From assembly GCA_009602735.1 (NCBI GenBank), contig WELA01001627.1, positions 97,578-161,577 on the forward strand: DNA of 64,000 nucleotides, in the 5' to 3' direction. Within the stretch, counting starts at the first letter, position 1, and each line of letters opens with the position of its first letter. Below are positions 46,779-58,387 of the stretch, in pieces. A program made the translations under genes and the position numbers. Source of the DNA: Mesotaenium endlicherianum (Eukaryota; Streptophyta; Zygnematophyceae; Zygnematales; Mesotaeniaceae). Under the pieces are notes generated by a model. It was not told the origin of the DNA, made no database searches, and worked only from the letters and a program-made list of their open reading frames with translations.

Positions 46779-49700
46779 TTGGGTCCTGCTGAACTGGATT
46801 CACTATGCATGCCTGACAACCAGGTAAAGGAGGCCATCAGCAATATAGACATCCAAAGAGTGCACACTCTGGATGTTCTTGTTCCACTTGATGTCCAACA
46901 TTTCTTTGCTAAGTCAGAAGAACAATGCGAAAGTCAAGAAAAGACAGTCCCCCCTATCCTACTGCGTTGCATGATTGCAGGTAGGAAGGTGAGGGCATTT
47001 GTTGACGGAGGGCGTCACATACTTTTATCCACAAGGACTTAGTTAAGCGGCTAAGGCTGCCTACTGTCACCCAAGGGAATAGAAAAATATTCCTTGGAGA
47101 TGCCTCAAGTATCCCGGGAGGAGTCATAACCAAGCCTATTGAGGTCCAGTTAGGTTCTGGCATTGCAGTTCTAACTGAAACGCTTACATTTGAGGTACTC
47201 AACACTGGCTTTTATGATCTCGTGCTAGGCAGGTCCTGGCTTAATAGACATCAAGCTGAAGTGTGTTGGAGCAGAGGTACAGTTAAAGTGAGAGGAGCCA
47301 GTGATGGGCAGACTGACTTGGCACCCACCAGTGCTCTTCCTCTTGTCCTGTGTGGATGGCAAATGAAGGAAAAGAAGAGGCTTCCAGAAGGATGCAAGTT
47401 GCTGAATGCAATGGAGTTCGTCAAAAGCTGGAACCAGAAGGAAGACAGAATGTTATGTCTGCTGCTAAGAGAGGTACCTCCTCAACCTGAAGGAGTGGTT
47501 GAGAAAAAGGTATGCCCTCCGGAGCACCCTACTGCTGCGAAAATTGTTGCTCAGTACATGGCTGTATTTAAGATGCCTCCAAGACTACCCCCTAAGCGGA
47601 AAGTAGATCATAGGATTGATTTATTACCTGGTAGATAGCCACCCTGGCAACGCACTCAGGGCTTGTCTTATGTGGAGAGCGAGAAGTTGAAAACACATAT
47701 TGCAGAGCTTGAGGAAAATGGTTATATATCTCCCAGTAAATCACCTTACGGCGCACCCATCCTATTTGTTAAGAAAAAGGATGGCAGTATGCAGATGTGT
47801 GTGGATTACAGAGCTCTGAACAGAATTACGATAGAGAACAAGTATGCCTTACCCAGAATCAAGGACTTGCTTGATACCCTGTCCGGTACTAAGGTGTTCA
47901 GTAAGATAAATCTCAAAAGTGGTTATCATCAAATCAGAATTGCTGAAGGGGATGAACACAAGACTGCCTTTCGCACACGCTATGGACATTATGAGTTCAA
48001 CGTGATGCCATTTTGACTGAGTAATGCTCCTGCTACCTTCATGGGTGCTATGAATGACATTTTCAGACCTTATTTGGATAAGTTTGTGCAAGTTTTCGTG
48101 GATGATATTTTGATTTTCTCTAAAGATGAAGCTCAGCACACTTAACACTTAACGACAGTCATGGACACTCTGAGGAAGAATCACTTATATGCTAAAATGA
48201 GCAAGTGTGATTTCTTTAAGGAAAGTACTGAATTCTTAGGCCACGTTGTCAGTTTCGAAGGCATCAGTGTGGATCCTAAGAAAGTCCAGACCAAAAGGGA
48301 CTGGCCAGTACCACAGTCTGTCTCTGAAGTTAGATCCTTCTTCGGGTTGGCTAACTACTATAGGAGATTTATTGAGAATTATTCCACAAAGGCCAATAAA
48401 CTGACTGACCTTACTAGGAAAGACATAGGGTATTTGTGGGGGGAAGAGCAGCAGGCTGCCTTCCAGACCCTTAAAGATGCCCTTTGTTCAGCCCCAGTGC
48501 TAGCTGTGTATGACCCCAGCAAACCGGTGCAGGTGGTTACTTATGCCTCTGACTTTGCCATGGGTGCTATTTTGTTACAGCCTGCTGACAAAACCTCAAA
48601 AGATGGTAAGGTACGACAGGAGTGGCATCCTGTGTTGTATGAGTCTATGAAATTTAATCCAGCGGAGATTAGTTACTCAGTGCATGATAAGGAGCTGCTA
48701 GCTATCATTCATGTACTCAAACAGTGGAGAGCATATTTACATGGTAAAGCTTTTAAGGTGATTACATTATCTAGCTCTGACTCACTTTCAGAAGAAGTCC
48801 AAGCTGTTGAGGAGGGAGAACCGCTGGAGCCAGATGCTGGAGCAGTTCCAAGTCCAGATCGACTACAAACCAGGGAAGTTGAATCCTGCTGATGCACTCT
48901 CTAGAAGACCTGACTTGCAAGAAAGGAACTTTAGTCAGCATGCTGTAGATAAAGTCCTGTGTGCACTCACTTCACTAAAGGTGAAAAAGTCCTTCCTAGA
49001 ACAACTTAGGAAAGCCTACCTTTCTGACCCAACATTTGAGCCCAGCCCCACTACTGGTGTGTGTCGTGCTACTGCACTCGGGTATAAGCTCAAGGGAGGG
49101 GTCTGGGTGACTGAAACCACTTCAGGCAGGCTGAAGCTGGTCATTCCTAATAATTTGGAAATAAGGTCTCTCTTACTGAGTCAAGCTCATGACAGTCTCC
49201 TGGGTGGACATTTGGGGCAGGCCAAAACTGTTGGCAAACTGGCAAAACATTATCATTGGGAGGGGTTACCCCGGGAGGTCTTGAAATATGTCAAGTCCTG
49301 TGACCAGTGTCAGAGAAATAAGTCTCGGCACACACCACCCGGAGGTCTCTTGCAACCGCTACCCATCCCAGCGGGACGCTGGGAAACTATATCCATGGAC
49401 TGGGTGGTCTCACTACCAAGAACTGCCAACGGGCATGATTCAATACTGGTAGTCGTGGATAAATTGACAAAAATGGTCATTTTATCCCCACAACTGTCAA
49501 AGTGACTGCACTCGAAACAGCGAGACAGTTCTACAACCATGTAGTATGCCAACATGGGCTCCCTTCTAATATCATCTCAGACAGAGACTCAAAATTCACC
49601 TCTAAGTTCTGGAGAGCTTTAATGGGGTTAATGGGAGTCAAACAGATGCTCAGCACAGCCAACCACCCTCAGACTGATGGGCAGACTGAAAGAACTAACC

Positions 49701-50491
49701 GAGTTCTGCAGGAGGTGCTGAGAGCATATATTAACCAAAAACAAGATAATTGGGATGACCTGTTGCCTCAAATTCAGTTTGCGGTTATTAGTGCGGTGCA
49801 CACGTCAACGGGCAAGACTCCCTTCGAACTCAGCCTGGGTAGAGTCCCTAAGTCTCCTTTAGATGTACTGGGGGAGTCTTTAACTTGCCCTGAAGGGATT
49901 GACAACCCGGTCTCCCTCCAGTTAACTCAGGAGTTTGCTGACACCCTGTCAGAAGTCCAACAAAACCTGCACAAGGCCCAAGCAAACCAACAAAAATACG
50001 CTAATCAACACCGTCGGGAGCTGACATTTTCCAAGGGCGATTTAGTCAAACTGCATTCTCAGCACCTGTACCTCCCTGGTGTGGTCAAGAAAAAGCTTGG
50101 CCCTGTCTGGGTCGGTCCATATTCGGTGGTACGTCGTATCGGTCAGAATGCTTACAAGCTGAACATGTCAGCTGAATACAAGGGTCACCCGGTCTTTAAT
50201 GTCTCCTTCCTGGAACCATACATCAAAGGTGATACACTGTTCACAGGTCGGTTACCTGTCCAACCGGGACCGGTCCCCACTGTTTGGGACGGCGACCCTG
50301 AGGAATATGAGGTCGATGAGATTTTAGACGCTCGCTCGGTCCGTCGATCGTCTAAATATGTCATGAAGTACCTCATCCGATGGAAGGGTTACGATGCCTC
50401 TGGGGACACTTGGGAATTTAAAGACCAGCTGACCAATGCCAAAGGGGCGTTGAAACGGTTCCACCTTCGAGCGGCTGGGGCACCGCCCTAA
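46779..50491 (+). pseudogene. pol of element B: PR, RT, RNase H, integrase, chromodomain
   Basis: Protease (46980-47240, YDLVLGRSWLNRHQAEVCWS region). RT (47663-48440) with [39 protein letters not shown] and [20 protein letters not shown]. RNase H (48440-48780) with QVVTYASDFAMGAILLQPAD. Integrase (about 49000-49950) with zinc-binding SLLLSQAHDSLLGGHLGQA and CDQCQRNKSRH, and the core MDWVVSLPRTANGHDSILVV and [20 protein letters not shown]. Chromodomain (50300-50491) with SSKYVMKYLIRWKGYDASG. The chromodomain marks a chromovirus that targets heterochromatin. Nearly whole, about five breaks. Confidence 0.88.
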
Positions 50492-50697
50492 CTGTCCCTT
50501 CAGTAGACAAGGGAACATGACAGGCGGTCCTGTCTCCATATAAGTTGGAGGGGGATGTGACAGTTAGTGACAGTTGTGACAGGCCGCCCACCTTCAAAAT
50601 TAAGTTGGAGGGAGTGGTATTCTCTGATCACCATATTACACACTCAACCTGCGCTCACACTCACTTGCTCTCTAACTCAATTTTCCCTTATATTCAC

Positions 50698-50724
50698 NTC
50701 CTTATATTCACNNNNNNNNNNNNN
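50698..50724. other. Short N tracts in element B
   Basis: One N at 50698 and thirteen N at 50712-50724 within the region between the chromodomain and ORF3, bordered by a repeated TTATATTCAC, so probably a collapsed short repeat. Confidence 0.9.
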
Positions 50725-50833
50725 GTATTCCACACTAGGAACTCTCCCGATCGCGTTCCCCTTCATCAAGGGCACTCAGTAGCGGCAAAATATCATGACT
50801 TCACTAACTGCATTGTGTTTATGATTAAGCAGG

Positions 50834-52495
50834 ATGACTCAAAAGTCGGAACTCAAGAAGAAGAGAAGGGCAAAAGAAGCACATGCAGAATACTTGCAAT
50901 TTCGTGGAGACATCGAATCATCTTCCATCTCCGCTCGGGAATCACAACGACTCCAACAACAGCGGGAGGCACAGAAGAAGAAGGAGGAGGAGGAACAGGC
51001 CAGACTGAGGCAGGAAGAAATGGACAGAAAAGCTGCAGAGGAGGCCAAGAAAGCAGAGGAGGAGAGGCAAGCTGAGGAGAAGCGGAAGCAGCAGGCTGAA
51101 GAAGAAGAACAGAGGAGAATCAGCAGCTACCGCTACACGGTGCTGGGCAAGGGCTTTAATCTACTGGAGGAGGCCTTCAAGGATGCCCAGAGAAGTCGCA
51201 GTGAGTCGCAGAAGGAAATCCTCCAGAGGGAAGGGGAGACATCCGAAAACTTTGACAAGTATATAGAGGTCGGCACAGGGCTCCTCCTCTACCACGATTA
51301 CGCCAGGATGGTAGGATATACCATCGGAGAGGCCAAGGCAATGGCCCAGGTGAACGAAGCAGGAGCTGTCTCGATTCCTGGTATCTGGGGGGCAGATAGG
51401 GTCATCAGGATGATCCCCATGGACGCGGACAGCTTCAAGGACTCAACACCCCACAACAGGTTCAAGGCCATGTACAATGAGGTGGAGAGGAGGAGCTGGG
51501 AATTCTTGGCCAGAGAAACCAGTCAGCTGGACTTTGCAGGGCACTGGTACCCTTGTACTCTCAAAAAGACAGACGCTGCCTTCTTCCAAAAGCCCACTGA
51601 TTGGCGGTGGATGACCATCAACATGAGGGACCAGCAGAATGACAGGGCGACGGATGAGGATTTCCTGACAGACCTAAACGGGAACATAGTATTGCCCCCT
51701 CACATTGCGGCTTGGGACCCAAGATTGGATGGAGTCAGAGACTGCATGAGCCAAGAGATGCAGGGGGACAGAAGCAGGGCCCGAGACACGATTACGCCAG
51801 GATGGCACGCTTATGCCAAATGGGCAAGTAAGCAGGGGGAAAAGGACCTCTATGCGGTCCGGACTCAGCAGCCCCCACCAGCACCCAAAAGGGGAAGGTC
51901 AGTAGGATATTCTTTTTCTCGGGAAGAGCTGGAGCAGCTGACAGAAGAGACCCCAGAAGTCTTAGAGGAACCCGGGGACGGAGAGGAGGAGGAGTCAGAG
52001 GAAGACGAGGAGGAAGGCGAGGAGGAGGACACTAGCCCCGCCGTGATCCTGACGCCTGCCACATCCCCTATAAGGGAGAAGACGGGGTTGGCCATGCAGC
52101 AACTCGCTGAAGAAGAGGATATCACTTGGCTGGGGACTGCCAGAGGACAGACCCCATCTCCAGGCAAGGAGACCCAGTCAGACAGGGCAGACAGGAGGGC
52201 TGCTCGGGAGATAGCCAGAGGCCTGCCAGCATCTCCCTCGCAGAGAGGGCATGTACCCTTGGCTCATGTTATGCAACATCCTTCTGGGATGCCGGTATAC
52301 GTACCTGTCAGTTTGAGGGCTGCCCAGGAGAAGGCTGCCTCCCTCCAGACTGTGCAGGAGGAAACAGCCCAGTTACTGCGTTCTCCACGGGGTCCTTACA
52401 CGGAACCCCCCTCTCTAACAGGCTTCAGAAGGCCCCAAGACAGGACGAGGTCTGGCTCCCCTGAGTATAGGGCCTCAGGGACATCTCCCTCCTAA
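50834..52495 (+). CDS. ORF3 of element B, unknown coiled-coil protein
   Basis: Open 553-codon frame between the chromodomain and the 3' LTR, starting MTQKSELKKKRRAKEAHAEY. Residues 1-105 are a highly charged Glu/Lys/Arg/Gln heptad-like region (probable long coiled coil). Residues about 110-340 form a globular region (SSYRYTVLGKGFNLLEEAFK, IPGIWGADRVIRMIPMDADS, DWRWMTINMRDQQ, PHIAAWDPRLDGV). A very acidic stretch follows (about 378-405, EEEESEEDEEEGEEEDTS), then a Ser/Pro/Arg-rich tail. No signal peptide or membrane span, so it is not an envelope protein of the usual kind. The same ORF occurs in element A. No family recognised. Confidence 0.75.
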   Translation: MTQKSELKKKRRAKEAHAEYLQFRGDIESSSISARESQRLQQQREAQKKKEEEEQARLRQEEMDRKAAEEAKKAEEERQAEEKRKQQAEEEEQRRISSYRYTVLGKGFNLLEEAFKDAQRSRSESQKEILQREGETSENFDKYIEVGTGLLLYHDYARMVGYTIGEAKAMAQVNEAGAVSIPGIWGADRVIRMIPMDADSFKDSTPHNRFKAMYNEVERRSWEFLARETSQLDFAGHWYPCTLKKTDAAFFQKPTDWRWMTINMRDQQNDRATDEDFLTDLNGNIVLPPHIAAWDPRLDGVRDCMSQEMQGDRSRARDTITPGWHAYAKWASKQGEKDLYAVRTQQPPPAPKRGRSVGYSFSREELEQLTEETPEVLEEPGDGEEEESEEDEEEGEEEDTSPAVILTPATSPIREKTGLAMQQLAEEEDITWLGTARGQTPSPGKETQSDRADRRAAREIARGLPASPSQRGHVPLAHVMQHPSGMPVYVPVSLRAAQEKAASLQTVQEETAQLLRSPRGPYTEPPSLTGFRRPQDRTRSGSPEYRASGTSPS

Positions 52496-52580
52496 TGGCA
52501 GTAGGCTGGGGACGGAAGGGACAGTACGCAGTTATTAGCGTTAGTATTGTCGAGGCGACAACATGATAAGTTGGAGGGAC

Positions 52581-53301
52581 TGTAATTGATCAGTATATTG
52601 GTCGACATAATATTCATTTAAATAATATAATTAAATAAGTTCAGCCTGCTGAACTCTAGTTAATGGTCAATCTGCTGGACTTTATATTTAATATCAGTTT
52701 AATGACTCAGCCGAAAGTAGCAGGCTGGTGTCAGCTTAAGTCAGCGTGCTGACACATTCTTTGACAGCCAGCTGACTTCCGTACTCGGTAGCAGCGAACT
52801 GCCTCGATATGCATCTAAGTGTGGTATGCTAGATGAATTGCCAGATGACATCCCTATGATGGATGGCGATTCGGGATGATGGGAGATGGCGGTGGATTTG
52901 GTTAACCGAGGTCCTACCAGCGTGGTTAACTCCCGGGTAGGCGGTGCCATCGCACTGGCCGTTGAACAGTAAACTCATTCCATATACATATGCTAGGCAT
53001 TGCTCTCGAGTTCGGCATTCGGAAACGAGGCCAACGCTCTTGTACAGCTTACTGAGAGCGATCTGAATCCAAGGCCAGAAGCCATTGGTACGCACTGTCT
53101 TCTAACCTTGCTTATGTATGAGTTTACTGATTTGCATTATTGATGCTAGTTTACTCGCATTTGACTTACGAGTATTATTCACTGCTAGTGTGTTGTCCTT
53201 TGCCGATTAACCAGTTAACGGAAAATACCATAAAGATTACTTGCTGATATAAAGATCTTTATTAATTGTTAATCGCCTATTTGATAAGTCGATTCATTTC
53301 A
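52581..53301 (+). repeat. 3' LTR of element B
   Basis: TGTAATTGATCAG...ATTTCA, preceded by AAGTTGGAGGGAC, paired with 44477-45197. Confidence 0.92.
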
Positions 53302-53302
53302 N

Positions 53303-54700
53303 TATAGGAGAATCCATCGGGCATCACAATCTCCTCGTCATGGTCAAGAGTTCGCATAGTAATACCGTGCTTGGTGGCAAAATCTGCAGCAATGAAGTTG
53401 CCTTGAGCTCCGCTATCCACCAAGATGTGGACCTTCTCTCCTCCAAGGTAACCTCTCAAACTCATTGGGGCTAGAATGTCGTCTTCAACGGGGGTCTCCA
53501 CCTCACTTGGCTTGTTGTCTTCTCGTGAAGTGGGTCTTGGGGTGGTAGGCTCCTGGCCTACAGGCGCTGTCCGTTTTTTGCCAACTTTTTGGGACATGAG
53601 AGTGCACGATGGCCCTTTTTCTTACAATAAAAGCATAGTCAGGCCGTCATGAGAGCTTCTTTTTCAGCCGGGGAGAGTCTTGCTTTCACTTCTTGCTGGT
53701 TTCTTGCATCATAAGTGTCAATGGAGGATCTTCTACGCTTCTGGGCAGCCGCGGGGTCTCTTTCAATAACTCCAATTTCCATGGGTGGGTCCAGATTCGG
53801 ATGTGGAAGGGGCTGCGTACACCTGCGCCGCCAATGGCCGTGGAGATGTAGGCAATGAATGCTTGAAATCCAAGATATCCACCTTTTGCACCACTTCAAT
53901 GATCTTTGAGAAGTTCGTCAAGTCGCGTAATTCCACTTCCTTTGCCACCTTGGGCTTGAGGCCAAAGATGTAGCGATCAATCTTCTCCTCGAGAGACATG
54001 TTGGGGATCTCAAGAGTGAGGGCGTGGAATCTGGATGTATACTCTTGAACGGACGTCGTTTGCTTGAGATGGTGGAGCTTTCCTTGGGCAATCGTCTCCG
54101 CATTGCTGGGCATGAATTGCTTCTTGAGGGCCTCACGAAAATCTGCCCATCTTGCATATGATGGTGGGGGCTCTTGGCCGAGCATGGGGTGCGCCATAGC
54201 TTGATATATAGCCGCTTGGTAGTTACGCCACCATCATGTTGCTGCTCCCCTAAGTAAGGTAACGGCAAAGGGAATGTAGTCCTCCTCGGGTACTTCAAGG
54301 AATGCGAGGTACGTCTCTACTTGGTAGAGCCATAAACTCAGGTTGGCATCTTTCCCGGGGTTGAAAGTGTCGGGTTTGCCGGGTTTGATAAGTTTGCTTG
54401 CTCTCGTAGGCTCTTGTGGAGGCGCTTGAGCCGGGGCTGGATTTTGAGCGTTGCTCGTAATAGGGGCAACCATGGCAGCCATAGCTTCTCTTGACGCTTG
54501 CACGGTTGCTTCATAGGTGGCCAAGCCCACTTGGTTGTGGACGGTCATTAGAAAGGCTGCCCACTCATTTGCGGGAATTCCTTGTAGTGGGGTCAACTTT
54601 TCTATAGCTGCTGCCACGCGATTTGACACTGCTCCTCCTTGTGGTGCTTCTTGTTGTTGCAGATTTATTGAGTGTGCTCTCCGGTCGGCGTTGGAGGAGG
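53303..54700 (-). pseudogene. gag and protease start of element D
   Basis: Gag-like frames: MSNRVAAAIEKLTPLQGIPA, DTFNPGKDANLSLWLYQVET, FREALKKQFMPSNAETIAQG and TTSVQEYTSRFHALTLEIP, then a CCHC knuckle CFYCKKKGHRALSC (about 53615) and the protease active site VHILVDSGAQGNFIAADFAT. The protease is interrupted by element B; an N at 53302 marks the junction. AGGAGAAT occurs on both sides of B, consistent with a single insertion. Broken. Confidence 0.75.
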
Positions 54701-54796
54701 GTCTTTTGGAGACGAAGCGCTTCCTTCAAAAGCTTGCTATTGGTCTTGAGGATCGGCCATCTTCTTGTGTTACCAAAGTGCCTAGCTCCGATACCA

Positions 54797-55302
54797 CTGT
54801 AGTGAAACAGATAGATAAAGTACTTAGTGAAATATTATACTTTATCTATTCAAGACAAGGATCTTTGAACACAAGAGGTAGCTTCTTGAAAGAGAGATGG
54901 CTTCTTGAAACTTAACATATTTCTGGAATTTGACGAGTACAAGAGTGATTCTAAAATGCCTTTCTATGTTAGCTCTTGTCTATATACTTGCTACATGAGT
55001 AATTTCTAGGAAGGTGCATGTTGATGTGTTGGCACCCAACACATCCCATAACTCGCCACCTCTTTCTAGAATAATGTACACATGTCCTTTTGACCTAAAA
55101 ATGGCACATTTGACTTTTGCCACATGGAGTTCTTCTAGGTCCTTCCTCTAACTTCGAAAATGCCTTTGAAGGTTCAAAGGACATGAACCAAGTCACTAGA
55201 GTATCTATTCACACTTGAATCCACCCAATACTACTCCTTATATATTCAAAAGCATTAAAATAAAACGAAACTAGTACATTATATCTCAAATCACTACACC
55301 AA
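54797..55302 (-). repeat. 5' LTR of element D
   Basis: About 505 bp, TGTAGTGAAACAG at its left edge on the plus strand, with the primer site of D immediately to the left. The outer edge near 55302 is placed where the piggyBac-like coding sequence begins, so it is accurate to a few bases only. No second copy in the window. Confidence 0.6.
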
Positions 55303-57435
55303 AAGTAGCGACGTTGCACACTACACAATGCTTCCTCTCCTCAATCTTAGCAGGAAAGTGTCTGTGGTCCCACCTAGCCTCTCCAACGTGCTGGCATGGT
55401 GCTGTCTTAGTTACTACCTTGCTAGGCCCTTCATCATGAGGATGGTGAAAATAGCACATCTCATCCATCACCTCCACATACATGTCAAATCTGTCGGAGT
55501 CATGATGCGCCAACTTGTACAGAATGAAAGCATTAGCAAGCACGCCATCAAAGATGCTCCAGTAAGCCCTATGCCACCACTTCCTATTCACTAGGACTCT
55601 CAATACTGTAGTTCCTAGCTAGACATAGAGAATCATACTGGTCTACTCCATCCTTGTAAGTATTATAATGCTCAACTAATTCAAGAGCTGGCACTTCCTT
55701 ATTCTCTTTTGCTAATACACGCCTAAGTTAAGTCTTAGGTGCAAGCTCTTTGGCTGTGGACAGAAAAGCACAAGGCTTGCTATCATTCCAAACATAAGCA
55801 ATCATAGCAAGCTGCTCATTATATGCAGCTAGACTGTAACTGCTGGGTGGACATTTGACTTCATGAGTACCATATCAGTTGGAAACTTTTTCCTATTTGT
55901 GATAACTGTTCCTATAGCACCATGCCCTTTCTTAGCTAGCAATGACAAGAGCTCAGGGGAAGTGAAGCCTCTGTCAATGATAAAATTGAACACTCTACCT
56001 ACAGGCAGCGTACTCAATAGGTCTAAAATTACCTTAGTCTTCAACCCATCAACTTTTTTTCTATCATATATAATGAAAGCATAACAAAAGTATGTAATGT
56101 CATCACACAAAGAAAACACTTCCATTCCATACTTGTAAGGCTTAGAGGAATTGTAGATTCTAATGCGACACTGTTTGTTTCTAATGGGTATTGTTCTCTC
56201 ATCTACAGTCATGTTTTCTCCTGGACTATAGTATTGTATAAAGGTCTTGTGACACAAGTCAGTGAAAGGTTGCATTTGCCATAATTTATACTCTCTAGAC
56301 TCTTTAGGAAAGTAGGCTCTAGTTTTGTTGTCCTTCACATGAAAGTACCTTCTAATGTCTTTGAATATGTTTCTACGCATGAACCTACCAAAAGAAGGCA
56401 AAGTAATAGGTCCGTTCATAGTTTTCTGCCAGTACTTACTAAGTCTAGGGAGAGCATGCAGGCCCATAGCCATACAAAGCCCATGATAGACCACAATTCC
56501 TGTGCAAGTGACAGGGATCCAGCCCTTGGCTTGACTTTGAGCAGCATATCTGTTAGTCTTTACTACAAGTTGCTCAAAAAACCAGATTGGCATGAGCAGG
56601 CAAAAGACTCCAAAAAGAGACAAGGCCTTGAACCTCCTGTCAAGGATTCCTTGCAATCCATGGTGGTGCTGCTTACTTTTCTTTAGCAGGTCCTCCTCAT
56701 AGGTCTCTCCAGGAGCAGCAGGCTGCCTATCCCAGACAGGTGGCACATCTTCATCTTCCGAGTCTTCTTGCTCCTCCTCCTCCACCTCCTCCAAGCTTGC
56801 AGCTGTTGGCAGGTCCTCCTCCTCCGAGCTCTCTCCATCAGAGCTTAAGCCACCAGCTTCTTCATCATCAGAGTCTAACTATACCTGCTTGCCCTTCTCT
56901 TTCTTGCTAGCTCTAACAGCATCAGACATGAACTTACTCCTCTGTACAGGACCTACAATATTGTTCTTCTTGAAAGGTCTCCCTCTCTTCTTACTTTGCT
57001 CAGACCCGGTTTGACTCTCTAGCATGCTAGGAAGTGTAACCTGTTGTTCATCACTGACTTGTGTGTCAAGAATAGCTCTCTGTTACTCTCTAAACAACTC
57101 CAAAGAATTCAATTGTAAATCCGATTGAGGAGCTACTGTTTTCCTCTTGTAAACGCCCAAACTAATCTCTTCAAAATATCTGCATCATCTCTAAGGTTTG
57201 ATTCAACCAACGCTTGAGTGTACATTGGCTTTGTCTTGTCAAAAGCAAAGAAGGCGACATAATGGTGCTCTTGCCCTCTCTTACCCTCACCTCTCTTTAT
57301 CACATCTCCCAACAGGTAAAACTCCTCATAATCATCTCCGAATTTATCATACGCCCACGTACGACCAAAGGTTACAGCCAAAACTAGTATCCTAGCCTCT
57401 AAAAGAGAGTCACGCGAGCTTTCTACGTCGGCCAT
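55303..57435 (-). pseudogene. piggyBac-type transposase (DDE_Tnp_1_7), decayed
   Basis: From MADVESSRDSLLE (57435) the N-terminal region contains YEEFYLLGDVIKRG. A basic RGRPFKKNN linker and a long acidic stretch (EEVEEEEQEDSEDEDVPPVW) follow, then the catalytic part: YSPGENMTVDERTIPIRNK (first Asp), KPYKYGMEVFSLC, FNFIIDRGFTSPELLSLL (second Asp), GTVITNRKKFP and YNTYKDGVDQYDSL (third Asp). SLVNRKWWHRAYWSIFDG and the start of a Cys/His finger (CQHVGEARWDHRHF...CVVC) end it. At least two in-frame stops lie in the linker and further frame changes occur, and the last part of the finger is missing at 55303. The three-Asp triad identifies the family firmly. Confidence 0.85.
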
Positions 57436-57731
57436 GGCGGAAGTTAGCAAACAACTGCAAGAAATAGACATCAGTTTAAGTCGCAAAAGAGGACCTTCTC
57501 TTTGAAGAAATTGAAATTTTGGATTGGCCCGTTTGACCCCCCCGGCCCCATACTTGGTCGTTTTGACCTGTTAATTGAATGCCAGGTTCCTTGCGACATA
57601 AGCTATCATTTGAGATTCATTTCATTAAAAACAAATTAGTGTTAAGAAATTCCAAACACATACCAGAGGGCCAAGAAGTTGGTCCAAAAAGTGACAGTTG
57701 GTCCATATAGGGACCTCCGAGCTATCTTGTG
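55303..57731 (-). mobile_element. piggyBac-like DNA transposon, one end lost
   Basis: Minus-strand element. Its outer end at 57731 reads CACAAGATAGC and abuts TTAA (57732-57735), the piggyBac target. It inserted into an LTR2 copy, since sequence matching LTR2 of element C resumes at once (CCGAAAGAAACACCTTAGAAG). The other end is not seen because the LTR of element D starts at about 55302, inside the transposase C-terminus. Confidence 0.75.
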
Positions 57732-58387
57732 TTAACCCGAAAGAAACACCTTAGAAGTGGCCCAAGGGAGCCATCGATCGCAATCAAACCCGCGATTTCT
57801 CGGCCGACGTGTCGCGATTCCGAAGATAGTTGTAAAAGTCAAATGAAACATAATATGCAAAATCACTTTGCATCCATGCGGATTTGCTCCCGCAACCCTT
57901 TGTTTGAAGTTTTCACACCTAACCGACTTGGCACAGTGGTTATTATAGCTACCGGTTTGTGTCCGATGAATGTGTACGCAACCTCGCAAGCAGCCGTGAC
58001 TTTTCAAAAAGTCGCGTGAACATGAAAACGCCCGTTTGGCGTGAAATTGTTTTTCGGAAACCGTTGAAGAAACCTCCAAACGGCCAAACGGCGCGTTTCG
58101 AGTATTCGGCCAAGGGGATTTTACCCCTTCGACCGTTTTTGTTGAACATAAACTAGTGCCCTAGGTGGTGACTTGAAGCACTCCAGTACCTCACGTTGTG
58201 CAAGTTTATATACTTGCAAGAGTCATTGTGAGTGCAATTCTCACAAATACAAATTCAGCTTTAGTTTTTATTTTTGCTTTCTTGAGGATTGTCAATTATT
58301 TGAAGTTATCGTTATTTTATTTCCGCTAAATGTTAAATTTTCCTTGAATACAGAGGCAAGGTCCTCTCAAAAGACAGAAACGTTACA
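57732..58387 (+). repeat. LTR2 partial copy, probable 3' LTR of element C
   Basis: Matches the right two-thirds of LTR2 (26286-26794 plus 37478-37616), and ends AACGTTACA at 58387. The left part would lie beyond the piggyBac-like insertion. It is followed by the missing right part of the LTR1 copy interrupted at 25950. Confidence 0.72.

Larger units (their letters stand above)
44477..53301 (+). mobile_element. Element B: nearly complete Ty3/gypsy chromovirus (LTR1)
   Basis: 8.8-kb plus-strand element with LTRs 44477-45197 and 52581-53301, primer site TGGTATCGGAGC at 45199, open gag, pol in several open stretches, a chromodomain, an open ORF3 and a purine-rich GTTGGAGGGAC before the 3' LTR. 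About five breaks in pol plus two short N tracts (50698, 50712-50724). The LTRs differ by about 3 percent by eye, so it is the youngest LTR element here. It sits inside element D. Confidence 0.92.
42691..55302 (-). mobile_element. Element D: partial Ty3/gypsy element, minus strand, hosting B
   Basis: Minus-strand gypsy fossil in two blocks around element B. The right block has a 5' LTR (about 54797-55302), primer site (TGGTATCGGAGC read on the minus strand next to 54796), gag and the protease start. The left block (44476 to about 42691) has the rest of the protease, RT and RNase H. Integrase and 3' LTR were not seen. The LTR differs from LTR1 and LTR2. Its outer LTR border lies within a piggyBac-like transposase gene, so it inserted after that element. 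Confidence 0.78.
25951..58387 (+). mobile_element. Element C: old Ty3/gypsy element (LTR2) hosting other insertions
   Basis: Plus-strand LTR retrotransposon fossil. Its 5' LTR is in two pieces (25951-26794 and 37478-37616) around element A. A primer-site-like GGTATTGGAGC follows at 37619, then internal gag-pol (to about 42690). Its likely 3' LTR is the partial LTR2 copy at 57732-58387. Between 42690 and 57731 lie element D (itself holding B) and a piggyBac-like gene. It is heavily decayed and older than everything nested in it. Pairing of the two LTR2 pieces rests on the split LTR1 copy that flanks both. Confidence 0.65.

Noticed and set aside
50834-52495. ORF3 as an envelope gene
   Set aside because: No signal peptide, transmembrane span or fusion-peptide-like segment; the composition is coiled-coil and acidic.
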